A stretch of DNA of 9,185 nucleotides from JBBQVO01 sp038211505 (GCA_038211505.1 JBBQVO010000139.1:1-9185); one strand, 5' to 3'. Shown: positions 1 through 6,664, counted from the stretch's first letter. The notes: generated from the letters alone by a model not told the origin. Made by a program: numbers and translations.

Positions 1-575
1 AGATGCAGTTCGGCACGAACCACATCGGGCACTTCGCGCTGAGCGTCAGCCTGCTGCCGGCGTTGAAGGCGGCCGGCGCCGCTCGCGTCGTCGCCCTCAG
101 CTCGATCGGCCACCGGCGCTCCGACGTCGACTTCGATGACATCAACTTCCGCGAGCGCGCCTACGATCCGTGGCAGGCGTACGGGCAGTCGAAGACGGCG
201 AACGCGCTCTTCGCCGTCGAGATGACGCGGCGGCACTCAGGCGACGGCATCACGGCGAACGCCGTCATGCCGGGCGGCATCATGACGGGGCTGCAGAAGC
301 ACATGTCGAACGATGAGAAGGTGGCGCTCGGCTGGATCGACGAGCATGGCACGCCGAACCCCCGCTTCAAGAACACCGAACAGGGCGCCGCGACCTCGAT
401 CTGGGCGGCCGTCGCGCCGGAGCTGGAAGGCGTCGGTGGCCTATACCTCGAAGACTGTGCGATCGCGGAGCCGTGGAACGCCGACAATCCCGTGCGCGGC
501 GTCATGTCGTACGCGCTCGACGCCGATCACGCGCGACGCTTGTGGACGGTGTCGGAGGAGATGGTCGCGGGGTGA
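1..575 (+). CDS. Short-chain dehydrogenase/reductase (retinol dehydrogenase-like), 5' partial
   Basis: This is the C-terminal part of an NAD(P)-dependent SDR oxidoreductase. The frame is open to the left edge, and the first ATG (position 3) is almost certainly internal because the text around it (QFGTNHIGHF) is the mid-protein SDR motif with the catalytic Asn. Other signatures, numbered from that Met, are the SS pair at 33-34 (catalytic Ser region), the YxxxK motif Y60-GQS-K64, and the post-catalytic NAVMPGG segment at 87-92. The N-terminal TGxxxGxG nucleotide-binding motif lies outside the window. The wording resembles the retinol dehydrogenase/WW-domain oxidoreductase branch, which includes many bacterial enzymes of unknown substrate, so no substrate can be named. 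It ends with TGA and converges on the purine operon, so a functional link is unlikely. The family call is firm and the specificity is unknown. Confidence 0.9.
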   Translation, partial: MQFGTNHIGHFALSVSLLPALKAAGAARVVALSSIGHRRSDVDFDDINFRERAYDPWQAYGQSKTANALFAVEMTRRHSGDGITANAVMPGGIMTGLQKHMSNDEKVALGWIDEHGTPNPRFKNTEQGAATSIWAAVAPELEGVGGLYLEDCAIAEPWNADNPVRGVMSYALDADHARRLWTVSEEMVAG

Positions 576-661
576 TCGCCGGCGCAGCGGCGGTGGGTTG
601 GCAGTCGACGTGTCTAACATTGACCAACGCTTCATTTGGGGTATCGATCTCCTCCGACGAC

Positions 662-683
662 GGACGGAGCTAAAGCTGCGTCC
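662..683. terminator. Possible terminator hairpin after the dehydrogenase gene
   Basis: GGACG (662-666) pairs with CGTCC (679-683). Inside it, AGCT/AGCT could extend the stem around a G-G mismatch, leaving a tight A-rich loop. There is no T-run after it on either strand, so intrinsic termination is uncertain. Position between convergent genes is the main support. Confidence 0.3.
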
Positions 684-765
684 CTACGATCTCGGGTGGA
701 CCTCGACCCCTATCACCTACGACCTGGCCGCTATTTCCCCACGCGGCAGCTCCACGTGGTCAGAC

Positions 766-803
766 AGCAAAGAGCACACGACAAGTCGGCGGCAGACTTT
801 GCT
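766..803. terminator. Inverted repeat downstream of the operon, possible terminator
   Basis: AGCAAAG (766-772) is a perfect complement of CTTTGCT (797-803). A smaller CGAC/GTCG dyad (779-788) sits inside the 24-nt interval. The left arm, extended to ACAGCAAA (764-771), can alternatively pair with TTTGCTGT (812-819). The structure lies about 80 nt beyond the stop of the last gene of the purine operon, so it could end that transcript. A long loop and no clean T-tract make this tentative. Confidence 0.3.
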
Positions 804-818
804 ATTTGATGTTTGCTG
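798..818. repeat. Degenerate heptamer tandem repeat (TTTGMTR-like, 3 units)
   Basis: Three consecutive 7-mers read TTTGCTA, TTTGATG and TTTGCTG. The array is short and imperfect and alone would be unremarkable. It shares its 7-bp period with two clearer arrays at 6417-6453 and 6686-6713. Confidence 0.4.
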
Positions 819-885
819 TTCGTTCGTTCGCGGCGTGAACCGGGCGAATCACGAGTCCGAAGTAACGACTAAGACATAGCCCCGC

Positions 886-1977
886 CTACGCGCCCATTGC
901 GTCGCGGAGGTTGCGGGCTAGGACGAAGGGATCGCTGGAGACGACGCTGGCGGCGTAGAGCTCCATGGCGCCGATATCGGCGGTGCGGCTGGAGGGATCG
1001 CCGCGATCGACGATGCGCACGACGACCGGGAAGCCTTCCCAGCTCTCGGGCGTGTCCGACCAGGGCGGCGTGTAGATGACGAGATTGAACGAGTTGATGC
1101 CCATGCGGTCGCGAAAGCACTCCAGCGTGTCGTAGATGCGGTCCTTGAGCGACGTCGAGACGTACGGCGCGAAGAGCAGGACTTCGTTCTCCTTCTTCGG
1201 CGCCAGATTGGCGATGACCTTCGTGCCGTCCTTCTCGAACGCGGCGCCGAGCGACTCGTGCGCGAGAAAGAGATCGTTGAAGTAGTTGATGCGGTAGTGC
1301 GCCTGATGCACCGCCGCACGCTGCCGCAGGTACTCGACGGCGGCGAAGTGCATGCCGCGGCCCATGATCACCTGCGCGTGCCCGTGCAGCAGCGAGGCGC
1401 CGGCGCGCCAGAGGCAGTTCCAGAGCAGCAGGTAGTACTTGGCTTCGGGGTCGGAGGCGTGGGCGAGATCGCCCCAGCGGCCGCCGGTATCGATGTAGTC
1501 GTGGAGCATCTCGCGCGTGAATCGCAGCGGGTGCTTCTCGTTGAAGACGACGAGGCCGTGGAAACCATCGAACTTCGCGATGTTGCTGGCGGTGACGCAA
1601 TACTTGCCGCGCACGCGCCCGAAGAGATCCTCCGGTGTGCCGTTGTACGGATCGCTCAGCGGATCCGGCGCGCCGGACGACAGCTCGGCATCGAGATCGA
1701 TCTCCTGATGCCACATCGGGCGGCTCGATCGCAGCCAGTTGAAGAGCACGCCTTCGAGCGTCACCTTGTTCGTGATCTTGATGATCCGCTGCTCGCGCAC
1801 GGCGTCGACGCCGCCGAACTGCTTCTCGATCCACGGCACCATCGCATCCGGCGGCACGAGACGCCCGACGGTGCTGGTGACGTCGAAGATGCGCTCGACG
1901 CGGGCGCGATCGTCGTGGCCGAGCGCGGCGATCGCGTCCTCGATCTGGACGATGCTGATGTCTTGCTGGATCGCCAT
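886..1977 (-). CDS. GalT / Ap4A phosphorylase-like protein (HIT superfamily, HxHxQ motif)
   Basis: This 363-residue protein carries H198-G-H200-A-Q202 in the context LLHGHAQVIMG. HxHxQ is the nucleophile motif of the GalT/Ap4A-phosphorylase/GDP-galactose-phosphorylase branch of the HIT superfamily, in which the second His is nucleotidylated. Upstream, FDGFHGLVVFNEKHPL (136-151) resembles the strand and loop that position substrate phosphates in that fold. I therefore infer a soluble nucleotidyltransferase or dinucleotide phosphorylase, but the substrate cannot be read from the sequence. The first 60 or so residues match nothing I recognise. The start is well supported: GGGGAG lies 6 nt upstream of the ATG. 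It sits 36 nt after purH on the same strand and is probably co-transcribed as the last gene of the purine operon. That suggests nucleotide salvage, dinucleotide clean-up or sugar-nucleotide use, all inference. GalT proper is less likely, because no galactose genes are nearby and the motif has Gly where GalT has Pro. Confidence 0.7.
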   Translation of the reverse strand: MAIQQDISIVQIEDAIAALGHDDRARVERIFDVTSTVGRLVPPDAMVPWIEKQFGGVDAVREQRIIKITNKVTLEGVLFNWLRSSRPMWHQEIDLDAELSSGAPDPLSDPYNGTPEDLFGRVRGKYCVTASNIAKFDGFHGLVVFNEKHPLRFTREMLHDYIDTGGRWGDLAHASDPEAKYYLLLWNCLWRAGASLLHGHAQVIMGRGMHFAAVEYLRQRAAVHQAHYRINYFNDLFLAHESLGAAFEKDGTKVIANLAPKKENEVLLFAPYVSTSLKDRIYDTLECFRDRMGINSFNLVIYTPPWSDTPESWEGFPVVVRIVDRGDPSSRTADIGAMELYAASVVSSDPFVLARNLRDAMGA

Positions 1978-2013
1978 CTCGTGCTCCCCGCGTGCGGCTG
2001 GCGGTGTCCTTCC

Positions 2014-3579
2014 CTAGTGCTTGAAGTGGCGCACTCCGGTCGCCACCATCGCCATGTTGTGGGCGTCGCAGACGGCGACGCTGTCTTCGTCGCGGATCGA
2101 GCCGCCGGTCTGAATGATCGCGGTGACGCCGGCGTCGGCGCAGACCTCGACGGTGTCCGGAAACGGGATTAGCGCATCGGACGCTGACACGGATCCGGCG
2201 GCCTGCTCGCCAGCGGAGGCGACAGCCAGGCGCGCGCTCGTCACGCGGTTCGGCTGGCCGGCGCCCATCCCCACCATCACACGATCCTTTACCAATACAA
2301 CGGCGTTCGACTTCACATGCTTCACGCAGCGCCAGGCGAACCGCATATCCGCCACTTCAGTATCGGTAGGCTGCCGCTTCGAAATGACGCGCATCTCCGG
2401 CGGATCGACGGCCATCCGGTCGTACTCTTCGATGAGCATGCCGCCGGCGATACCCCGGTATTCGAGCCCGCGGCCGCGCATATCCACAGGCGGCGCTTCA
2501 AGTATGCGCAGATCCTTCGACTTCGAGAGCAGCTCGACGGCGCCGGCCCCGTATGACGACGCGATGATGATCTCGACGAACAGGCGCTGGCCGCTCGTCG
2601 GGTGCTTGGTGCCGCGGATCGCCTTCGCGAGCGCCTCATCGACGGGCCGGTTGATGGCGATGATGCCGCCGAAGGCCGAGATCATGTCGGCCCCGAAGGC
2701 CAGCGCGAACGCCTCGGCGAGATCGTCGCGGCTGGCGATGCCGCACGGCGTCATGTGCTTGACGATCACGGCCGTCGGAACATCGAAGTCGCAGGCGGCG
2801 GACCATGCAGCGTCGGCGTCGAGGATGTTGACGTAGGAGAGCGCCTTGCCGTTCAGCTGGCGCGCGTTGACGATGCCCTCCGGCGCGCGGATGTTCGGGT
2901 CGATCTGTCGGTAGAGCGCGGCCGTCTGATGCGGGTTCTCGCCGTAACGCAGGTCGCTGCGCTTCGAAAATGCCAGCGTGATCTCGTTCGGAAACGGATC
3001 GCCGTCGCCTCGCAGGTACGACGCGATCTGGGTGTCGTACGTCGCGACGTGCTGGAACGCCTTTACGGCAAGCTTGCGCCGCCAGTCGAGCGTCGCGGAG
3101 TCATCGCGCAGCGCGTCGAGCAGATCGTTGTAGTCGGCGGGATCGACGATCGGCAGCACATGCTGAAAATTCTTCGCCGCCGCGCGGAGCATCGTCGGGC
3201 CGCCGATATCGATGTTCTCGATCGCGTCGTCGAGCGTGACGCCCGCGCGCGCGACCGTTTCCTGAAACGGATAGAGGCCACCGACGACGATATCGATCAG
3301 CTCGAGATGATGCGCCTTCAGTTCGGCCAGATGCTCGGGCTTGTCGCGGCGGGCGAGAATGCCGCCGTGCACGGCGGGGTGCAGCGTCTTGACGCGGCCG
3401 TCAAGGATCTCCGGAAAGCCAGTGAGCTCGCTGACGGCGTGGATCGCGACGCCGGCCTCGAGCAGGATGCGCTCGGTGTTGCCGGTAGCGAACATCTCGA
3501 CGCCAAGCATCTCCAGCCCGCGCGCGAGATCGATCAGTCCGGTCTTGTCGTAGGGTGCGAGGATCGCGCGCAATGCCAT
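2014..3579 (-). CDS. purH: Bifunctional AICAR formyltransferase / IMP cyclohydrolase
   Basis: This cytosolic enzyme carries out the last two steps of purine synthesis: formylation of AICAR by 10-formyl-THF, then ring closure to IMP. The 521 residues match the family's usual length. The N-terminal cyclohydrolase (MGS-like) domain has DKTG (11-14), the GFPEILDGRVKTLHP block (54-68) and IDIGGPTMLRAAAKN (123-137). The C-terminal transformylase domain has RYGENPHQ (211-218), the catalytic K274-H275 pair in VKHMTPCG, SAFGGIIA (301-308), KSNAVV (423-428), GMGAGQ (437-442), a GGSIRD block (492-497) and the typical HFKH end. Unusual substitutions in the cyclohydrolase half are A8-P9 for the common SV, N34 in TGNT where TGGT is usual, and G101 in GGLYPF where NLYPF is usual. 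MTP also replaces the bacterial ANP in the transformylase site. The Shine-Dalgarno is weak (AAGG about 13 nt upstream). It follows purM by 70 nt. Confidence 0.97.
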   Translation of the reverse strand: MALRAILAPYDKTGLIDLARGLEMLGVEMFATGNTERILLEAGVAIHAVSELTGFPEILDGRVKTLHPAVHGGILARRDKPEHLAELKAHHLELIDIVVGGLYPFQETVARAGVTLDDAIENIDIGGPTMLRAAAKNFQHVLPIVDPADYNDLLDALRDDSATLDWRRKLAVKAFQHVATYDTQIASYLRGDGDPFPNEITLAFSKRSDLRYGENPHQTAALYRQIDPNIRAPEGIVNARQLNGKALSYVNILDADAAWSAACDFDVPTAVIVKHMTPCGIASRDDLAEAFALAFGADMISAFGGIIAINRPVDEALAKAIRGTKHPTSGQRLFVEIIIASSYGAGAVELLSKSKDLRILEAPPVDMRGRGLEYRGIAGGMLIEEYDRMAVDPPEMRVISKRQPTDTEVADMRFAWRCVKHVKSNAVVLVKDRVMVGMGAGQPNRVTSARLAVASAGEQAAGSVSASDALIPFPDTVEVCADAGVTAIIQTGGSIRDEDSVAVCDAHNMAMVATGVRHFKH

Positions 3580-3590
3580 AGGCTATCGCA

Positions 3591-3613
3591 GACCTTGAAG
3601 GTCCCGCGGACCT
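3591..3613. other. Overlapping dyads between purM and purH
   Basis: AGGTCC (3599-3604) and GGACCT (3608-3613) form a perfect 6-bp stem with a 3-nt loop. The same AAGGTC sequence (3598-3603) is also complementary to GACCTT (3591-3596). The first is the plausible hairpin; the second leaves a one-base loop. The site lies just upstream of the weak purH ribosome binding site. It could affect mRNA processing or purH translation, which is inference. Confidence 0.35.
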
Positions 3614-3649
3614 GACGGTTCGATGATCACCTGTCGCACGTCGGCGGGT

Positions 3650-4714
3650 TCAAAACGACTCAAAGTGACCACCGGAGGACTTGAGTCTCGCTGGATGTAT
3701 CGTCACATTCTTGCCGGCGTCCGCGGTGCACGTCCCGATGCGTTGCGCGGCGATGCCGCACTCGCCGCTGATCTCAAGTGTGCGCGCAACGTCAGATTCC
3801 GGGACGATGGCGCAGAAGCCGACGCCCATGTTGTAGACCACGAACATGTCGGCGGGCGCGATGTTGCCTTCACGCGCGATCATCGAGAACACGGGGAGTG
3901 TATCGGGCAGCGCTTCGATGTCGAAGCCGACGGTGGCATCGATACGGCTGAGGTTGAGGAAGCCATCGCTCGTCATGTGCGCGAGGGCGCGCACGTCGAC
4001 GTCTCGCAAGAGGGCTAGCGCGAGATCGACATAGATGGTGGTTGGTTCGAGCAGCTCTTCGCCGAGCGTACGGCCGAAGTCTTCGACATACGTGGACACG
4101 CGACTCTCATTCGCGCCGAGCAGCACGTCGCGCGCGAGCGTCAGGCCGTTGCTGTGGATGCCGGAGCTTGCGAAGCCGACGATGGCGTCGCCCGCCTGCA
4201 CGCGCCTGCCGGTGATGATCTTGTCGGTGGCGACGGTGCCGACGCAGGTGCCGACGAGGTCGATGCCGTTGACGATCTCCCCCAACTGGGCGATTTCGCC
4301 GCCGGGGATCGTCATATGCGAACGCTCGGCGCCGATCTTCAATCCGATCGCCAGTTCGCTCAACACGCGCTGGCTCGCGGCGCCGACGGCGACGTAGTCG
4401 GTCATCGCGATCGGCTCCGCGCCGACGCAAACGATGTCGTTGACGTTCATGGCAACGCAATCGATGCCAATCGTGTCGTACTTGCCGAGCAGTTCGGCGA
4501 TCAAGATCTTCGTGCCGACGCCGTCGGTGGAGATGGCGAGCCCGAGCCCGTTGCCGAGATCGAGGACGTTGGCGTAGTAACCGAAGTCGAGGAGCGGCGT
4601 GCCAGCTTTGCCTGCCCGCTGGCCGAAGGTGCCGCGCAGCACATCGAGCATTCGAGGGAAGTCAGATAACTCCTCCGTCGTGCGGACGCCGGCGCGTTGG
4701 TAAGCCGATGTCAT
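3650..4714 (-). CDS. purM: Phosphoribosylformylglycinamidine cyclo-ligase (AIR synthetase)
   Basis: PurM closes the imidazole ring of FGAM to AIR using ATP. The 354 residues match the family. Seen in order are the N-terminal AYQRAGV (4-10), the phosphate-binding STDGVGTK (62-69), the NVNDIVCVGAEP segment (90-101), IPGGEIAQLGEI (136-147) where GGETAEMPG is usual, SSGIHSNGLTLAR (183-195), AHMTSDGFLNL (245-255) where AHITGGG is common, and GNIAPADMFVVYNMGVGF (283-300). The Gly-rich variants make this a divergent PurM. I recall a similar TSDGFLNL wording from archaeal-type AIR synthetases, but cannot confirm it here. The ATG has GGAG 5 nt upstream. It lies 63 nt after purF and 70 nt before purH, which fits a purF-purM-purH operon. 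PurN, often found between purM and purH, is absent. An AIR-synthetase-related paralogue is the main alternative, but the pathway context argues for PurM. Confidence 0.93.
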   Translation of the reverse strand: MTSAYQRAGVRTTEELSDFPRMLDVLRGTFGQRAGKAGTPLLDFGYYANVLDLGNGLGLAISTDGVGTKILIAELLGKYDTIGIDCVAMNVNDIVCVGAEPIAMTDYVAVGAASQRVLSELAIGLKIGAERSHMTIPGGEIAQLGEIVNGIDLVGTCVGTVATDKIITGRRVQAGDAIVGFASSGIHSNGLTLARDVLLGANESRVSTYVEDFGRTLGEELLEPTTIYVDLALALLRDVDVRALAHMTSDGFLNLSRIDATVGFDIEALPDTLPVFSMIAREGNIAPADMFVVYNMGVGFCAIVPESDVARTLEISGECGIAAQRIGTCTADAGKNVTIHPARLKSSGGHFESF

Positions 4715-4777
4715 CGTCGCTCCATGAGGCGGAGTATACCTAGGGTTGATCGATGCGGGGCAGTGACGGTGAGCGAC

Positions 4778-6235
4778 TTACACACGCCGCAGCGGCAGCG
4801 TGTACGTCGTGTCTTCGTGGCGGTCGAGGGCGCCCATCGACGGCTCCATCGCCAGCTTGTCCATCTGCAGCGGGACGGGGCGCGGATACTCGCCAGTGAA
4901 GCAGGCCATGCACAGCTTGTCGCGCTTCGACGAGACGGCGTTGACGAGGCCCTCGCGGCTCAGGTAGCCGAGCGAGTCGGCGCCGATCTGCTCGCAGATT
5001 TCGTCGACGGTGTTCTTCGCCGCAAGCAGCTCCCAGCGCGTGCCCATGTCGATGCCGTAGAAGCATGGATGCGTGATCGGCGGCGACGTGACGCGCATGT
5101 GCACTTCGCGCGCGCCCGCCTTGCGCAGCATCTGGATGACGCGCAGCGTCGTCGTGCCGCGGACGATCGTGTCTTCGACGAGGACGACGCGCTTGTCCTG
5201 CAGCATCTCGCGCAGCGGGTTGTACTTGAGATGGACGCCGACCTCGCGCAGTCTTTGATCCGGTTTGATGAACGTGCGGCCAACGTAGCGGTTCTTCACG
5301 AGGCCTTCGACGAACGGCAACCCCGACGCCTGCGAGTAGCCGATGGCGGCCGCCGTCGCCGAGTCCGGCACGCCGATGACGATGTCGGCGTCGGGCGCGG
5401 GATGCTCCTTCGCCAGCTCGCGGCCGAGATTCATCCGCACCGGGTAGACGAGCTTGCCGTCGAGCACGCTGTCTGGGCGCGCGAAGTAGATGTACTCGAA
5501 GACGCAGAACGCGTGCGGCTGCTCCTCGATCGGCTTGAAGCTCTGCAGGCCTTCGACGTCGATGTAGATGACCTCGCCGGGCTCGACTTCGCGGATGAAC
5601 GTGGCGCCGATGTGGTCGAAGGCGCAGCTCTCGGACGCGGCCACCCAGCCGTTGCCGATGCGGCCGAGACAGAGCGGCCGGTTACCCATCGGGTCGCGCG
5701 CCATCATGATCGAGTCCGGGGTGATGACGGCGAGCGAGTAGGCGCCGTTGAGCTTACGCATCACGTGGCCCCAGCGCTCTTTCCAATCGAGGCCGGGCGC
5801 GTTGGCGAGCAACTGGGCGATTACTTCGGAGTCGCTGCCGGTCGAGAATGAGATGCCGTCGCGCACGAGCTCATCGCGCAGCACCGAGGCGTTGACGATG
5901 TTGCCGTTGTGGCCGAGCGCCAGTTCGCCGTTGGGACCGCTGACGCGGAACGGCTGGGCGTTGCACTCGTTGCTCGATCCCGTCGTCGAGTAACGGGTGT
6001 GGCCGATGGCGAATTTTCCGGGGAGGTAGCTGAGGTCGTTTTCGTCGAAGACCTGGGAGACGAGGCCCATGCCGGTCTTGAGGTAGAGCGTGTGCGAGTT
6101 GGATGTGGCGATTCCGGCGCTCTCTTGCCCCCGATGCTGGAGGGCGTAGAGGCCGAAGAATGTGAGTCTTGCGACATCCTCATCCGGCGCATAGACGCCG
6201 AAGATGCCGCACGCTTCACGAAGCGTTGGGAGCAC
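4778..6235 (-). CDS. purF: Amidophosphoribosyltransferase (glutamine PRPP amidotransferase)
   Basis: PurF catalyses the first committed purine step, PRPP plus glutamine to phosphoribosylamine. The chosen GTG start gives 485 residues, and AGGAGG lies 5 nt upstream. This leaves an 8-residue propeptide (MLPTLREA) before C9, the Ntn-type glutaminase nucleophile normally exposed by processing. Glutaminase landmarks are LQHRGQESAGIA (32-43), GHTRYST (78-84) and GHNGN (108-112). The phosphoribosyltransferase domain has VPDSA (289-293) and the PRPP loop VLVEDTIVRGTT (351-362). C244, C391, C442 and C445 correspond to the four [4Fe-4S] ligands of Bacillus-type PurF, so this is the oxygen-sensitive Fe-S class. 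The reading frame stays open a further 81 codons upstream, through the leader, promoter and heptamer repeat. That extension has no PurF similarity and I reject it. This is the first gene of the operon. Confidence 0.97.
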   Translation of the reverse strand: MLPTLREACGIFGVYAPDEDVARLTFFGLYALQHRGQESAGIATSNSHTLYLKTGMGLVSQVFDENDLSYLPGKFAIGHTRYSTTGSSNECNAQPFRVSGPNGELALGHNGNIVNASVLRDELVRDGISFSTGSDSEVIAQLLANAPGLDWKERWGHVMRKLNGAYSLAVITPDSIMMARDPMGNRPLCLGRIGNGWVAASESCAFDHIGATFIREVEPGEVIYIDVEGLQSFKPIEEQPHAFCVFEYIYFARPDSVLDGKLVYPVRMNLGRELAKEHPAPDADIVIGVPDSATAAAIGYSQASGLPFVEGLVKNRYVGRTFIKPDQRLREVGVHLKYNPLREMLQDKRVVLVEDTIVRGTTTLRVIQMLRKAGAREVHMRVTSPPITHPCFYGIDMGTRWELLAAKNTVDEICEQIGADSLGYLSREGLVNAVSSKRDKLCMACFTGEYPRPVPLQMDKLAMEPSMGALDRHEDTTYTLPLRRV

Positions 6236-6240
6236 GCATA

Positions 6241-6246
6241 CCTCCT
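6241..6246 (-). promoter_or_regulatory. purF ribosome binding site deciding a GTG start
   Basis: A perfect AGGAGG on the minus strand precedes GTG (6233-6235) by 5 nt. An out-of-frame ATG at 6237-6239 lies only one base from the Shine-Dalgarno and opens just 7 codons. The GTG puts the nucleophilic Cys at residue 9, as expected for a short PurF propeptide. Confidence 0.85.
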
Positions 6247-6311
6247 GCCCAAAGGCAGTGCTCCACCGTCGGGTCGCGTGACCCTCGTGGTCTTCGAAGA
6301 GGGTGGCCACG
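6245..6311 (-). promoter_or_regulatory. Structured purF 5' leader with competing dyads
   Basis: Read as minus-strand RNA, several inverted repeats crowd the leader. ACCCTC/GAGGGT pairs 6299-6304 with 6281-6286. CCACG/CGTGG pairs 6307-6311 with 6286-6290. GGGTC-ACGC-GACCC spans 6271-6284. CTGCC-TTTG-GGCAG (6245-6258) abuts the Shine-Dalgarno, sharing its first bases with the stem. The first and third share 6281-6284, so they exclude each other. A perfect palindrome, TCTTCGAAGA, lies at 6291-6300. This could be an attenuator or a ribosome-access switch. I do not recognise a known purine riboswitch, T-box or PurR box in it. Confidence 0.4.
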
Positions 6312-6365
6312 GGGCGTCGAAGAGCGTCAGTTCCTGCCGTTCCCGTCGGATCCCTCTGAAGAGGC

Positions 6366-6394
6366 AGTTTACCGTGATGGGGTGGATTCGGCAA
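6366..6394 (-). promoter_or_regulatory. Candidate sigma-70 promoter for the purine operon
   Basis: On the minus strand TTGCCG (6389-6394) and TAAACT (6366-6371) each match 4 of 6 consensus bases and are separated by exactly 17 bp. Transcription would start near 6359, giving a leader of about 120 nt before purF. Confidence 0.45.
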
Positions 6395-6416
6395 TGAGTC
6401 ATGGGCAGTAGGGCGT

Positions 6417-6453
6417 GGAGACTGGGGATTGGAGATTGGAGATTGGAGATTGG
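6417..6453. repeat. Heptamer tandem repeat GGAGATT (5 units)
   Basis: The units are GGAGACT, GGGGATT and then three identical GGAGATT copies ending in GG. The complementary strand reads as repeats of CCAATCT. It sits just upstream of the candidate purF promoter. The layout resembles the heptameric short tandem repeats described in filamentous cyanobacteria, though the phylum here is probably different. Confidence 0.9.
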
Positions 6454-6471
6454 CACTATTAACTAGTGACG

Positions 6472-6582
6472 CTGTCATTCTGACGAGGTGAATAATCTTC
6501 GTCGGGTGCCACGACGCTTCGGTCTAAAGTCCAGGCAGCGGATGCGTCCGGGCTAGATCCTTCACTGCGTTCAGGATGACAG
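6472..6582. mobile_element. CHPERSEGS-type inverted-repeat element (MITE-like)
   Basis: The left arm 6472-6498 and the reverse complement of the right arm 6555-6582 share CTGTCAT, CTGA, GTGAA and ATCT in the same order, forming imperfect terminal inverted repeats around a core of about 56 bp. On the minus strand the right end translates as CHPERSEGS, a peptide familiar as a spurious ORF product from a widespread non-coding repeat in many bacterial genomes. No transposase is encoded. I see no clear target-site duplication. If transcribed it would fold into a long hairpin. Confidence 0.8.
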
Positions 6583-6633
6583 TGATCTCGTCCGGACTGA
6601 CAGCGATGTGTGCCGCCAACCGTGCGCCGGACA

Positions 6634-6664
6634 TTGACCGTCAGACACTGCCCATCGCTACAAT
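6634..6664 (+). promoter_or_regulatory. Candidate promoter for the glycosyltransferase gene
   Basis: TTGACC (6634-6639, 5 of 6 to consensus) and TACAAT (6659-6664, 5 of 6) are strong boxes, but the 19-bp spacer is longer than the usual 17. Transcription would start near 6671, leaving a leader of about 90 nt that contains the second heptamer repeat. Confidence 0.45.

Larger units (their letters stand above)
576..885. other. Gene-free stretch between convergent genes
   Basis: About 310 bp lie between the 3' ends of the dehydrogenase gene and the operon's last gene. I see no convincing coding sequence. Open frames here lack recognisable protein motifs, and the base composition is less GC-rich than the genes. 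The stretch contains two inverted repeats that could end transcription, a three-unit heptamer repeat, a short TTCG tetramer run at about 820-831, and a perfect CCACGTGG palindrome at 752-759. Confidence 0.6.

Noticed and set aside
869..1834. 321-codon minus-strand frame overlapping the HxHxQ gene
   Set aside because: Arg-rich alternative frame; the other frame has the HxHxQ motif and a good ribosome binding site.
1258..2172. 304-codon plus-strand frame opposite the HxHxQ gene and the end of purH
   Set aside because: It crosses two genes on the other strand and shows no family signature.
2602..3615. Long plus-strand frame opposite purH (337 codons)
   Set aside because: Antisense shadow of purH with low-complexity composition and no recognised motif.
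4697..5851. Long plus-strand frame opposite purF (384 codons)
   Set aside because: Rich in Arg, Ala, Asp and Val with no domain, as expected for an antisense frame of a GC-rich gene; purF is unmistakable on the other strand.
6245..6311. Known riboswitch or T-box in the purF leader
   Set aside because: No conserved purine-riboswitch core, T-box sequence or PRPP/ykkC signature could be recognised by eye, so it is only described as structured.
6236..6478. An 81-codon N-terminal extension of purF (ATG at 6478)
   Set aside because: It runs through a heptamer repeat and a candidate promoter, has no PurF similarity, and a perfect AGGAGG plus GTG puts the catalytic Cys at residue 9.
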